Positions 9,861-18,486 of a DNA stretch of 64,000 nt are shown here, piece by piece. The notes below the pieces were generated by a model that saw nothing but the letters and a program-made list of their open reading frames with translations, was not told the DNA's origin and did no database searches. Source of the stretch: Thermincola carboxydiphila (lineage in GTDB: Bacteria; Bacillota; Thermincolia; Thermincolales; UBA2595); NCBI GenBank assembly GCA_016841045.1, contig JAENZX010000002.1, positions 94,865 through 158,864 on the forward strand, read 5' to 3'. Each line of letters starts with the position of its first letter. Within the stretch, counting starts at the first letter, position 1. Position numbers and translations under genes: made by a program.

Positions 9861-11477
9861 ATGAAAGAATCTTTACTACAGTTGAAAACGCAAGCGGTCG
9901 AAATGTGGCAGAGAATGAGCAGGGTACAGAAAATAGTAATCGTTGGTTCGGCTGTCATTCTATTCGGAGTCCTTGTACTACTGACAAGAGGAGCATCCAA
10001 GCCTGACTATGGTGTCTTGTTTACCATTAAAGATAACCAGGAAGCAGGTCGAATTGTAGAAAAACTTAAAGAAAAGAAGATTCAGCATCAGGTCGTTGAA
10101 AACGGTTCTGATGGCGGAGTAACAATAATGGTTCCGACCAAAGATATTACTACTATGAGGTTGGAGCTGGCTTCAGAAAACATTCCCACCGGCGGGGTTG
10201 TCGGGTTTGAAAGTTTGGAAAACGCTTCGTTCGGGGAGACAGATACCGACCGGCGAACCAGATACCTTCGTGCACTTCAAGGCGAATTAACACGAACAAT
10301 AGAAGGTATGGCAGAGGTTGACGCGGCCAGGGTTCATATCGTCCAGCCCGAACCTTCTCTTTTTATAGATGAACAAAAAAATGCTACAGCTGCAGTTGTT
10401 CTCAAACTTAAACCTTACAAAAGCCTCGAGGAGGGGCAAATAAGAGGCCTTATTAAACTTGTAACTAACAGTGTAGAGGGTTTGAAGTCAGAGAATGTCA
10501 CAATAGTAGATATGGCAGGAAACATCCTTTCTGAAGATTTGTCTGACGATGAAGAGACCAGGGGACGAAGACTGACAATAACTCAGCAGGAACTAAGAAA
10601 AGAGCTTCAAAAAGAAATTCAGCGCGACATCCAGACTATGATGGAAAAAATGTTTGGGATAGGTAAAGCGGTCGTCCGGGTTCAATTGTCTCTGGATTTC
10701 GATAAGATACAACAAAAGAAACATGAGCTTGGAGAAAATGTTCCGGTTAGTACTCATAAAATAAGCGAGGAAAACAGGAGTACAGATAATGCAAATCCCA
10801 CGGGTGTTCCGGGTACAGACAGTAATATACCGGGGTATGTAACCCAGGATGAAACCGCAACCAGTGAAAGTACACGGGATGAAGCAATTGTCAATTATGA
10901 AATTAGTACTTTTGATGAGGTACTGGAAAAAGCTCCTGGAAGTATTAAGAGGTTATCTGTGGCGGTTGTTGTAGATAAAGAACTGGATGCCAGAGTAAAA
11001 AAGGATGTTGAAGAACTGGTCAAATCCGCTACAGGATTCCAGGCAGATAGAGGCGACCAGATTTCTGTGGCAGGAATGCTCTTTAATACAGAGTACCAGG
11101 ATCGTATAAATAAGGAAATAGCTGATGCCCAAAAACGGAAGCAAATGATGATTTTTGGCGGCATTGCTCTTCTGGCCTTGCTTTTAATTGGTGGAATACT
11201 GACAAATGCATTAATTAAGTGGCGTAAGAGAAGGGAAGCGGAACGGCAGCTTCAAGCCGAACTTGCAGCTGCTGTCGAAGATGAGTTATTAGTTACGCCT
11301 GTTCCGATAAACGACATTGAGGAACTAATAGAGACTTCAGAGAATAATGAAGAAGTTGAAGAAGTTAATCCCGAGGAAGCTGAAAGTGAGCGGATTAAAG
11401 GCTACCTGGAGAAAGCTGCAAAGGAAAATCCCGGAGATGTTGCGCAACTGCTTAAGGCGTGGTTGGCAGAAGAATAG
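9861..11477 (+). CDS. fliF: flagellar MS-ring protein FliF
   Basis: Forms the inner-membrane MS ring on which the motor and export gate are built. There are two membrane helices: about residues 23-43 (IVIVGSAVILFGVLVLLT) and about 430-452 (MMIFGGIALLALLLIGGIL). The ring-building YscJ-like domains lie between them. The cytoplasmic tail is acidic and ends in NPGDVAQLLKAWLAEE, the FliG-binding segment. At 538 residues it is full length. fliG follows immediately. Confidence 0.97.
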   Translation: MKESLLQLKTQAVEMWQRMSRVQKIVIVGSAVILFGVLVLLTRGASKPDYGVLFTIKDNQEAGRIVEKLKEKKIQHQVVENGSDGGVTIMVPTKDITTMRLELASENIPTGGVVGFESLENASFGETDTDRRTRYLRALQGELTRTIEGMAEVDAARVHIVQPEPSLFIDEQKNATAAVVLKLKPYKSLEEGQIRGLIKLVTNSVEGLKSENVTIVDMAGNILSEDLSDDEETRGRRLTITQQELRKELQKEIQRDIQTMMEKMFGIGKAVVRVQLSLDFDKIQQKKHELGENVPVSTHKISEENRSTDNANPTGVPGTDSNIPGYVTQDETATSESTRDEAIVNYEISTFDEVLEKAPGSIKRLSVAVVVDKELDARVKKDVEELVKSATGFQADRGDQISVAGMLFNTEYQDRINKEIADAQKRKQMMIFGGIALLALLLIGGILTNALIKWRKRREAERQLQAELAAAVEDELLVTPVPINDIEELIETSENNEEVEEVNPEEAESERIKGYLEKAAKENPGDVAQLLKAWLAEE

Positions 11478-11488
11478 AGGTGAAACTA

Positions 11489-12493
11489 ATGGTCAGAGGC
11501 TTGACGGGAAAACAAAAAGCAGCCATACTACTTATTTCCCTGGGCCCGGAAGTTTCGGCGGAAATATTCAAGCATTTGAAGGATGATGAGATTGAGCAAC
11601 TGACCCTTGAAATAGCGAATACCCGTACGGTTCGTAATGAAGACAGAGAAATGATTTTAAATGAGTTTCACGAGCTGCTTTTGGCCAAAGAATATATAGC
11701 TTCGGGTGGCATTGATTATGCCAAGGAAATTCTTGAGAAGGCCCTTGGGACACAGAAGGCCCTTGACATAATTCAAAGATTGACAGCTACCCTTCAGGTT
11801 AAACCTTTTGATTTTATAAGAAACACTGATCCCTCACAGCTATTAAACTTTATTCAGGCTGAACATCCTCAGACCATCGCCCTTATTATTGCATACCTGG
11901 AGCCAGACCAAGCAGCGGCGATTATTTCGGCTCTTCCGCCGGAACGTCAAGCTGATGTTGCCAGGAGAATTGCACTAATGGACCGTACTTCTCCAGAAGT
12001 AATCAGGGAGGTAGAACGTCTTTTGGAAAGAAAGTTGTCTACGGTTGTTTCCGAAGACTTTACCAGTGCAGGAGGGGTTCAGACTGTTGTCGACATCCTA
12101 AACAGGGCTGATCGTACCACAGAAAAAACCATTATGGAAAGTCTTGAGATACAGGATCCTGAAATGGCTGAGGAGATAAAGAGGCGCATGTTTGTATTTG
12201 AGGATATCGTTGGAATTGACGACAGGGCTATTCAGCAGTTACTTCGGGAGGTTGACGGGAAGGATCTGGCCCTTGCTCTTAAAGGTACCAGTGAACAGGT
12301 GTCCACCAAAATCAAGCGTAATCTTTCCAGGCGTGCAGTTGACATGCTTGACGAAGATATGGAATTTATGGGGCCTGTTCGTTTGCGTGATGTGGAGGAA
12401 GCTCAGCAAAGAATCGTTAATGTTATCAGGAAGCTTGAAGAAGCAGGGGAAATTGTTGTTGCCCGTGGTGGAGGGGATGAGATAATTGTCTAA
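11489..12493 (+). CDS. fliG: flagellar motor switch protein FliG
   Basis: C-ring protein that couples stator force to rotation. The N-terminal MVRGLTGKQKAAILLISLGPEVSAEIFKHL binds FliF. The middle domain has the EHPQTIALII (EHPQ) motif. The C-terminal torque helix includes the charged run around FEDIVGIDDRAIQQLLREVD. I chose the ATG at 11489 because GAGG precedes it by 9 bases; an in-frame GTG at 11459 would overlap fliF. Length 334 is normal. The end overlaps the fliH start. Confidence 0.97.
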   Translation: MVRGLTGKQKAAILLISLGPEVSAEIFKHLKDDEIEQLTLEIANTRTVRNEDREMILNEFHELLLAKEYIASGGIDYAKEILEKALGTQKALDIIQRLTATLQVKPFDFIRNTDPSQLLNFIQAEHPQTIALIIAYLEPDQAAAIISALPPERQADVARRIALMDRTSPEVIREVERLLERKLSTVVSEDFTSAGGVQTVVDILNRADRTTEKTIMESLEIQDPEMAEEIKRRMFVFEDIVGIDDRAIQQLLREVDGKDLALALKGTSEQVSTKIKRNLSRRAVDMLDEDMEFMGPVRLRDVEEAQQRIVNVIRKLEEAGEIVVARGGGDEIIV

Positions 12494-13376
12494 AGTCATT
12501 AAATCCTCCTCTGTTTACATAAAGTCTCCAAAGCTTATTACCCATTATGAACCTGAGGTTGGGTTAGAGATTTCTTTGGAGGATGATAGTTGTGAAACTC
12601 AGAGCAGTGGTGAACCCCAGTTTTCTGGCGAAACATCTGAGGAACCCTCTGGAGAAGTTACCGGAGAACTTTTCATCGAAGATGATGGCACTGTAGAAGA
12701 TGTAGTAGATTTAGAAACTGTAAGGGAACAGGCGGCAGAAATCCTTCAAGAAACGGAAGAGATGGTTAGGGAACTCTTGGAGACAGCAAGTCAGGAGGCC
12801 CGGAAAATTATTCAAAAAGCTAATGAAGAAGCTGATGCAATAATAAGTTCGGGACACGAACAGGTTAAGGAAGTTCACGAGACTGCCTTCAACAATGGAA
12901 AAGAAGAAGGCTATCAATATGGATTGAAAATGGCTGAGGACGAATCAAGAGCTAAAATTCTTGAAGCTGAAAAATTAGTGGAACAAGCCAAACAGGAGCG
13001 CCAAGAAATAATAGAAGGCTCAGAAAATGAAATTCTTCAGTTAGCCATGGCAGTAGCTCGCAAGGTGGTGGGCGAGGAAATAACCTTAAACTCAGAGTGT
13101 GTAGTTGATATTGTAAAAAAGGCCATCCAGAAAGCTACGGACAGACAGGAACTCACTGTTAGGGTTAATCCGGAAAATCTTGATGTTACCCTTAATGCCG
13201 AAGAACAAATAAACAAATCTGCAGCAGGTATACGAAAACTGAGAGTTACAGCCGACCCTGCCGTGTCCTGTGGGGGATGTGTTGTGGAAACCTCAAATGA
13301 GACTGTTGATGCACGCATAGAAAGGCAGCTTGACGAAATAGAACAGGTTTTAATGGAAGTGGGTCCCAATGATTAA
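12486..13376 (+). CDS. fliH: flagellar assembly protein FliH
   Basis: Negative regulator and partner of the export ATPase FliI. The first 75 residues are acidic and poorly conserved. A long coiled coil follows (about 80-185), then the conserved C-terminal domain with LAMAVARKVVGEEI and VRVNPENLDVTL. The TTG start overlaps the end of fliG by eight bases, implying translational coupling, and the gene likewise overlaps fliI. Length 296 is at the long end of the family. Confidence 0.93.
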   Translation: MSKVIKSSSVYIKSPKLITHYEPEVGLEISLEDDSCETQSSGEPQFSGETSEEPSGEVTGELFIEDDGTVEDVVDLETVREQAAEILQETEEMVRELLETASQEARKIIQKANEEADAIISSGHEQVKEVHETAFNNGKEEGYQYGLKMAEDESRAKILEAEKLVEQAKQERQEIIEGSENEILQLAMAVARKVVGEEITLNSECVVDIVKKAIQKATDRQELTVRVNPENLDVTLNAEEQINKSAAGIRKLRVTADPAVSCGGCVVETSNETVDARIERQLDEIEQVLMEVGPND

Positions 13377-14691
13377 ATTGGATAAATATTTTGCCGCTAT
13401 CGAAAAGGCAGAGCCGATAACAACCAATGGCAAGGTTACTCAGGTAATAGGCCTTATTATTGAATCTCTTGGGCCAGGAGCTAATCTTGGAGAACTCTGT
13501 TACGTATTTCCCAAAACTGGGCCGGGTAAAATTCGTGCTGAAGTAGTAGGTTTTAAAGAGAATAAAATTTTATTAATGCCACTTGGAGAGTTGGGTGGAA
13601 TTGGCCCCGGTTGTGAAGTGGTAGCAACAGGAGAAAGTTTTAGGATTGGAGTAGGGCCAAAACTTCTTGGCAGAATTCTTGATGGGTTGGGAAACCCTCT
13701 TGATGGTATAGGACCGGTGGAAGCAACTGCCGAGTATCCTGTCGATGCACAACCACCAAATCCGATGGCAAGAAAAAGAATTTGTGAACCGCTTTCAGTT
13801 GGGGTCAAGGCAATTGACGGTATATTAACCTGTGGAAAAGGTCAAAGAATAGGAATCTTCGCCGGCAGCGGCGTTGGGAAAAGTACACTGCTTGGGATGG
13901 TCGCCCGGAACACCTCTGCTGATGTTAATGTTATCGCTCTTATTGGTGAGCGGGGGAGGGAAGTACGGGATTTTATAGAAAAGGACCTGGGGCCCGAAGG
14001 CTTAAAGAAATCAGTTGTCATCGCAGCTACATCGGATCAGCCGGCATTGGTACGACTAAAAGGAGCCCTTGTGGCTACTACCGTAGCTGAGTATTTCAGG
14101 GATCTTGGGTTAAATGTAATGCTAATGATGGACTCGGTTACAAGATTTGCCATGTCACAGAGAGAAGTTGGACTTGCTGTTGGGGAACCTCCGGCAACCC
14201 GTGGTTATACTCCTTCGGTATTCGCACTGCTGCCAAAACTTCTCGAGAGGTCTGGGACGTCACAGGATGGAACCATTACCGGCTTATATACTGTGCTGGT
14301 GGACGGGGATGATCATAACGAACCGGTTGCTGATGCAGTAAGGGGTATTCTTGACGGACATATAGTTCTGAGTAGGGATATTGCCATGCAGAATCACTAT
14401 CCTGCTATTGACGTACTGGCAAGTGTAAGCAGGGTCATGAATGATATTGTGGAAAAAGAGCACAAGGCTGCAGCTGGAGAACTGAGAACTATTCTAGCAA
14501 CCTACAGGGATGCCAAAGATCTTATAGATATTGGAGCCTATGTAGAGGGAAGTAACCCTAAAATAGATTATGCCTTATCAAAAATTGATGTTGTTAACAG
14601 CTTTCTGAAACAGGGAGTAGATGAGAGCATCACACTCACCGATTCTGTGGACATTTTAAAAACTACTGCTTCCCGTGATACATCTCTATAA
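13369..14691 (+). CDS. fliI: flagellum-specific ATP synthase FliI
   Basis: ATPase of the flagellar type III export apparatus, related to the F1 beta subunit. Walker A is GSGVGKS at residues 166-172 in GIFAGSGVGKSTLLG. The IGERGREVRDF and LMMDSVTRFAMSQREVGLA segments are family signatures. The start overlaps fliH by eight bases. Length 440 is standard. Confidence 0.97.
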   Translation: MIKLDKYFAAIEKAEPITTNGKVTQVIGLIIESLGPGANLGELCYVFPKTGPGKIRAEVVGFKENKILLMPLGELGGIGPGCEVVATGESFRIGVGPKLLGRILDGLGNPLDGIGPVEATAEYPVDAQPPNPMARKRICEPLSVGVKAIDGILTCGKGQRIGIFAGSGVGKSTLLGMVARNTSADVNVIALIGERGREVRDFIEKDLGPEGLKKSVVIAATSDQPALVRLKGALVATTVAEYFRDLGLNVMLMMDSVTRFAMSQREVGLAVGEPPATRGYTPSVFALLPKLLERSGTSQDGTITGLYTVLVDGDDHNEPVADAVRGILDGHIVLSRDIAMQNHYPAIDVLASVSRVMNDIVEKEHKAAAGELRTILATYRDAKDLIDIGAYVEGSNPKIDYALSKIDVVNSFLKQGVDESITLTDSVDILKTTASRDTSL

Positions 14692-14702
14692 AAAGGGGCT
14701 GA

Positions 14703-15161
14703 CTGAACATCAAAACGTTTGTTTTTAAATTGGAATCTGCTCTTAATTTAAAGCTAAGGGAAGAAGATATCCTGAAAGAGGAGCTTCGTACGGCCACAGA
14801 AGTGCACATGGAACAGGCTGCTATACTTTCAGGATTAGAAAATCGCCTCAATGAAATATACGCCTCTTTGAGAGAAATTGAGACGGGGTCTCTGGATATT
14901 ATCCGGACAAGATATTGTAGCGGATATGTTCCATTAATGATAGACCGAATCAGGGAACAGGAAGAGTTGACTGAGGCCTCTCGCATTGAGATGGAACAGG
15001 TTAGAGACAAGCTTATTAGAACCATCACAGAAAGGAAAGTAATGGAAAAGCTTAAGGGCAGGCAGTACAGAGAATACCTTCAGGAGTGCCTAAGGCAGGA
15101 ACAAAAAGAAATTGATGAAATGGCTGTAGCAAGATTTATGCACCAAGATTCGGCCGTGTAG
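14703..15161 (+). CDS. fliJ: flagellar export protein FliJ (non-canonical start)
   Basis: Coiled-coil chaperone-escort that works with FliH and FliI. The frame encodes TFVFKLESALNLKLREEDILKEEL, the typical FliJ amino end, followed by about 140 residues of continuous coiled coil. No ATG, GTG or TTG precedes this conserved segment: the frame is closed by TGA at 14700, and the only usual start codon (TTG 14730) lies inside it. Either CTG 14703 or ATC 14709 behind AAAAGGGG (14691-14698) must be used. I list the CTG, giving about 152 residues. The product is secure; the start is not. Confidence 0.82.
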   Translation: MNIKTFVFKLESALNLKLREEDILKEELRTATEVHMEQAAILSGLENRLNEIYASLREIETGSLDIIRTRYCSGYVPLMIDRIREQEELTEASRIEMEQVRDKLIRTITERKVMEKLKGRQYREYLQECLRQEQKEIDEMAVARFMHQDSAV

Positions 15162-15175
15162 CAGGGGGCGAAAAG

Positions 15176-15820
15176 ATGCGGTTAACCCGGGGTATCTCGA
15201 TTACACTGGTAGTTATTCTTTTTTTGGGGATTGCAGGCGGTATATTATGGCTGCTGGATTTTTTAGCAGTCATAAATTTAAGTAAAACCCTGGGGAAGAT
15301 ACCTGTTGTAAGTAAATTTGTCTACCAGTCGGACAATCAGGCAGAAAGAATCAAGAAACCGCTGATAATTGAAAAGACAGCGGCGGAAAAAGAAAATGAA
15401 AAGCTTAAACAAGAAAATAATGAACTTGTAACAGCTAATCAGAAACTTATAGCAGAAAATAAAAAACTTGCCAGTGAAATCGAACAGGTAAAAAGGGAAA
15501 AAAGTTCACTAACAAAACAGATGGAAGTGTTAAAAAAAGAAAAACAGAATTTAATTGCCGAACGGGACGCCCTCAATATGACCCTTGATTCTATGCAGGA
15601 AAGCCAAACAACGGATGAAACTCAAGAACTGGGTTATCAAAAGCTGGGCAAGATTTACGCAGAAATGAAACCTAAGGATGCAGTAAAAATTATGGAAAAT
15701 CTATCTGATGAAGTGGTTATAGGCATTCTGCTTCAGCTTGAGGATGACCAGGTAGCTAAAATACTAAGTGAAATGAATCCGGAAAAGGCAGCTGTTTTAG
15801 TGGATAGTATGAAAAACTGA
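15176..15820 (+). CDS. MotE/YlxF-like flagellar chaperone, MgtE-N domain
   Basis: One N-terminal membrane helix (about residues 9-31) is followed by a Lys/Glu coiled coil (about 63-140). The C-terminal MgtE-N-like repeat (KIYAEMKPKDAVKIMENLSD, then ILLQLEDDQVAKILSEMNP) is the same superhelical fold as FliG domains. This is the layout of MotE, the MotC chaperone of alpha-proteobacteria, and of Bacillus YlxF, which sits at the same place between fliJ and fliK. Its partner here is unknown, since no stator genes are in the cluster. Confidence 0.8.
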   Translation: MRLTRGISITLVVILFLGIAGGILWLLDFLAVINLSKTLGKIPVVSKFVYQSDNQAERIKKPLIIEKTAAEKENEKLKQENNELVTANQKLIAENKKLASEIEQVKREKSSLTKQMEVLKKEKQNLIAERDALNMTLDSMQESQTTDETQELGYQKLGKIYAEMKPKDAVKIMENLSDEVVIGILLQLEDDQVAKILSEMNPEKAAVLVDSMKN

Positions 15821-15885
15821 GATTACATAAGATTCTTGAAAGGAGGTGAGATGACAGTTTTGTAGGGGTGAAAGGAGGTGAAAAA

Positions 15886-17352
15886 GTGAATATAGCACAA
15901 ATGGAAATATTTCCAATGAAGCGGCTGGAGGGAAAAAAGTCGTCTAAAAACTTGTCAGGAATTTCCGAACAGAGTGCAAGGCAGGATAGACTTAAGAAAA
16001 GGGATTTTTCTAAAGTGTTTGGGAATGCCCTTGACAAGACTGAAGTTCGAAAACCTGGGGACTCCAAATCCAGACCCTCTAATTCCAAGGATTCTTTACC
16101 CAAGGCCTCGTCACAGGAAAATGGAAGAGATATGCTAACGCAAACGGTTAAAGGACTTGAGGATTCCCAACAGAAAACTGACAAGGCCAACGCTGATGTC
16201 AAGGAAAGTGATGCAACAAATCCTATTCTGCTTCAGCAGATAGCAGAACTGTTAAAATTGTTTGGGATACCTGTAGATGAAAAAGTATTAGTTGAAAATG
16301 GCGGTTTAGTCCAGGAAACCACTAAACAGCAGGCGCAGGCAGGATCAATTCCACAGGAACAGATTGCGGGAGAAGCCGTTTCAAGGTTAATTAAAATGCT
16401 CGAACAGTTGACCGCCAATGGCAAAAATATTAAGGGGAATGCTTTTATAGAGGAGCTAAAAGGCTTGACTGAACCTCAATTAAACGGATTAAGCTCCTTG
16501 CAGGATGAAAAGTTTCTGGCAAAGCTGATTAATGTTCTGGAGAAGTATCTCGGTGAAGATTTCCCTAAGACATCCCCCTCTCAGACATCCGGGCATGTTC
16601 CGACAGCAGAATCTAAGAGCCTGCTTCCGGTAAATGAATCCGTTTCTGATAGCTTGACAGGGGAAGGGGGTTTTGAGCAAGGAACGTCTGCAAATAATCA
16701 AAATTTGCATACGCAGGGTAAATCTATTGACATGAACATGAAAGGCTTTGAAAGCCTTGGACGTGAAGCTGCACAGAATGGAAACAAGGGCCCGACACTT
16801 AACCAGTTGGATACAATCAACCCGCACAATATACCAACGGCTGTATCAGGGAATGTTTTCAATGCAGTTGCAGAAGCCATGGGTAGTGAACAGCCGAACT
16901 CGGTCTATAAATTGACCCAGGATATATTTGGCCAGATTGCACAAAAGGCCAAAGTGATTACTTTACCTGGCGGAGCAGAGATGCAGATAGAGTTGAAACC
17001 AGATTTCCTCGGCAGGCTTAACATGATCATTAGCTCGGAGAATGGTACTGTTACAGCAAGGTTTAGCGCTGAGTCCCATGCTGTAAAGGCTATAATTGAA
17101 GCAAACCTTAATAGTTTAAAGGATACTCTAAACCAACAGGGGATAAAGGTAGACCAGCTAGTCGTTGATGTTGGGACACATAACCATCAGCCGGGATTTG
17201 AGCAAAGACAAAGCATGTATAAAGGACATAACAGCGGCAAAAACAACCGGGACTTAGTTAGTACCGAAGAAGTTGAACGGCTGTTTACAACCGAAAATCA
17301 AAAAGGGTCTTTGAAAGGGTATTATGGCAGCAGTATTGAATTTACCGCATAG
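15886..17352 (+). CDS. fliK: flagellar hook-length control protein FliK
   Basis: Molecular ruler that switches export from hook to filament. The first 330 residues are low-complexity, rich in Ser, Gln, Asn and Lys. The conserved C-terminal domain (about 355-440) has VITLPGGAEMQIELKPDFLG and IEANLNSLKDTLNQQG. I chose GTG 15886 because AAAGGAGG lies seven bases before it; the in-frame GTG at 15868 lies upstream of that site. A second AGGAGG and a four-codon mini-ORF lie just upstream. Length about 488. Confidence 0.92.
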   Translation: MNIAQMEIFPMKRLEGKKSSKNLSGISEQSARQDRLKKRDFSKVFGNALDKTEVRKPGDSKSRPSNSKDSLPKASSQENGRDMLTQTVKGLEDSQQKTDKANADVKESDATNPILLQQIAELLKLFGIPVDEKVLVENGGLVQETTKQQAQAGSIPQEQIAGEAVSRLIKMLEQLTANGKNIKGNAFIEELKGLTEPQLNGLSSLQDEKFLAKLINVLEKYLGEDFPKTSPSQTSGHVPTAESKSLLPVNESVSDSLTGEGGFEQGTSANNQNLHTQGKSIDMNMKGFESLGREAAQNGNKGPTLNQLDTINPHNIPTAVSGNVFNAVAEAMGSEQPNSVYKLTQDIFGQIAQKAKVITLPGGAEMQIELKPDFLGRLNMIISSENGTVTARFSAESHAVKAIIEANLNSLKDTLNQQGIKVDQLVVDVGTHNHQPGFEQRQSMYKGHNSGKNNRDLVSTEEVERLFTTENQKGSLKGYYGSSIEFTA

Positions 17353-17363
17353 GAGGTGATTGA

Positions 17364-18026
17364 GTGTCAACAGTAAACGCAGTAGCAGGGTCAAGTCAAC
17401 AAGCGGCATCAGATGCGGTTAAGAAGATTCTTGGTAAAGATGATTTTCTCAAGCTTCTGATAACCCAGCTGAAATACCAGGATCCTATGGAACCTACAGA
17501 TAATAAAGAGTTTATAGCACAGATGGCTCAGTTCAGCTCCCTTGAACAGATGTCGAACATGAGCAAAGGTTTTGAGAAGCTGGCTGCTATGCAGGAATCA
17601 ACCCTTAGGGAAATAAGTGTGGGACAGGCAGTGAATATGATAGGCCGGACTGTAACCGCTGTTTTGCCGGTTGATACAGTGACCGGAAAGCTCACAGCAG
17701 ACACAGGTCTATATCATGGCCCACAGACAGGTGCAGCATTGATTAAGCTTCTTTCCAAAGAAACAGAAGTGACAGTTTTGGAACAGGAAGGACAGACAAT
17801 GAAGGTCATGCTGACTGATGGAACAACTGGCTACATAGACCAGGCATATCTGAAACTTGACGATAATCCTACAGTAGTTGGTGTTGCTACAGGGATGAAA
17901 GTTGTCAATGGAGTTCCTTATGTTGTAGTAAATGGTAAAACGATTCCACTGAGCTTAATTGAACAGGTTAGTCAGACGGAAGCAAATTCGGAACAAGCAG
18001 AGGGAGGTACTGGTGACAATGGTTGA
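17364..18026 (+). CDS. flgD: flagellar hook-capping protein FlgD, SH3-like C-terminal part
   Basis: Scaffold needed to polymerise the hook. The conserved N-terminal region is [20 protein letters not shown] through [17 protein letters not shown] (about residues 24-70). The usual FnIII/tudor-like C-terminal domain is replaced or modified: about residues 125-160 read like a bacterial SH3 repeat ([12 protein letters not shown] and [15 protein letters not shown]). GTG start after AGGAGGTG. Length 220. Confidence 0.9.
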   Translation: MSTVNAVAGSSQQAASDAVKKILGKDDFLKLLITQLKYQDPMEPTDNKEFIAQMAQFSSLEQMSNMSKGFEKLAAMQESTLREISVGQAVNMIGRTVTAVLPVDTVTGKLTADTGLYHGPQTGAALIKLLSKETEVTVLEQEGQTMKVMLTDGTTGYIDQAYLKLDDNPTVVGVATGMKVVNGVPYVVVNGKTIPLSLIEQVSQTEANSEQAEGGTGDNG

Positions 18027-18402
18027 TAAAATTTTCTATCCACAGCCAATCATACCTGTAGGACCTTCCACAGGAAACAAAACCCAGAAGTCACAGCAGC
18101 CGGCGTCTGTACCATTTAGAGACATACTGGAAAAACAGATTACTCCCGGTGGAATTAAGTTCTCTGCACATGCCCAGGCTAGACTTGCTTCAAGAAATAT
18201 TCAGCTATCATCAGCAGAACTGGCCAAAATAGGGAATGCCGTAGAGCGTGCCGCTCAAAAAGGTGCTAAAGAATCCCTCATAATGATGGATAAAGTTGCT
18301 TTCGTTGTAAGTGTGAAAAATAAGACTGTAGTAACAGCTGTTGATGATGCCAGTATGAAGGAACATGTCTTTACCAACATTGACAGTGCAGTAATTATTT
18401 AG
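18019..18402 (+). CDS. flagellar operon protein, TIGR02530 family
   Basis: Small protein found almost only between flgD and flgE in Firmicutes and spirochaetes; its function is not established. The recognisable core is [20 protein letters not shown] followed by [34 protein letters not shown]. The N-terminus is proline- and Gln-rich. The ATG at 18019 overlaps the flgD stop; a GTG at 18013 is an equally possible start. Both sit near AGGGAGG at 18001-18007. About 127 residues. Confidence 0.85.
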   Translation: MVDKIFYPQPIIPVGPSTGNKTQKSQQPASVPFRDILEKQITPGGIKFSAHAQARLASRNIQLSSAELAKIGNAVERAAQKGAKESLIMMDKVAFVVSVKNKTVVTAVDDASMKEHVFTNIDSAVII

Positions 18403-18478
18403 GGCTGGACCTCTATGAGGAAGCCCCTCAGCCGTGGAATGACAGACACGGACTAAAGACAATAAAATATTGGAGGTC
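18398..18478 (+). promoter_or_regulatory. folded intercistronic RNA overlapping the flgE ribosome-binding site
   Basis: TTTAG (18398-18402) pairs with CTAAA (18453-18457). Inside, GGCT+GAGG pairs with CCTCAGCC with a 10-nt bulge, and GTG/CAC (extendable to CCGTG/CACGG) closes a second hairpin. The bulge GACCTCTA (18408-18415) is complementary over eight bases to TGGAGGTC (18471-18478), the flgE ribosome-binding site. Pairing is seen in the sequence; a regulatory role is inference. Confidence 0.45.
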
Positions 18479-18486
18479 GATTTATT

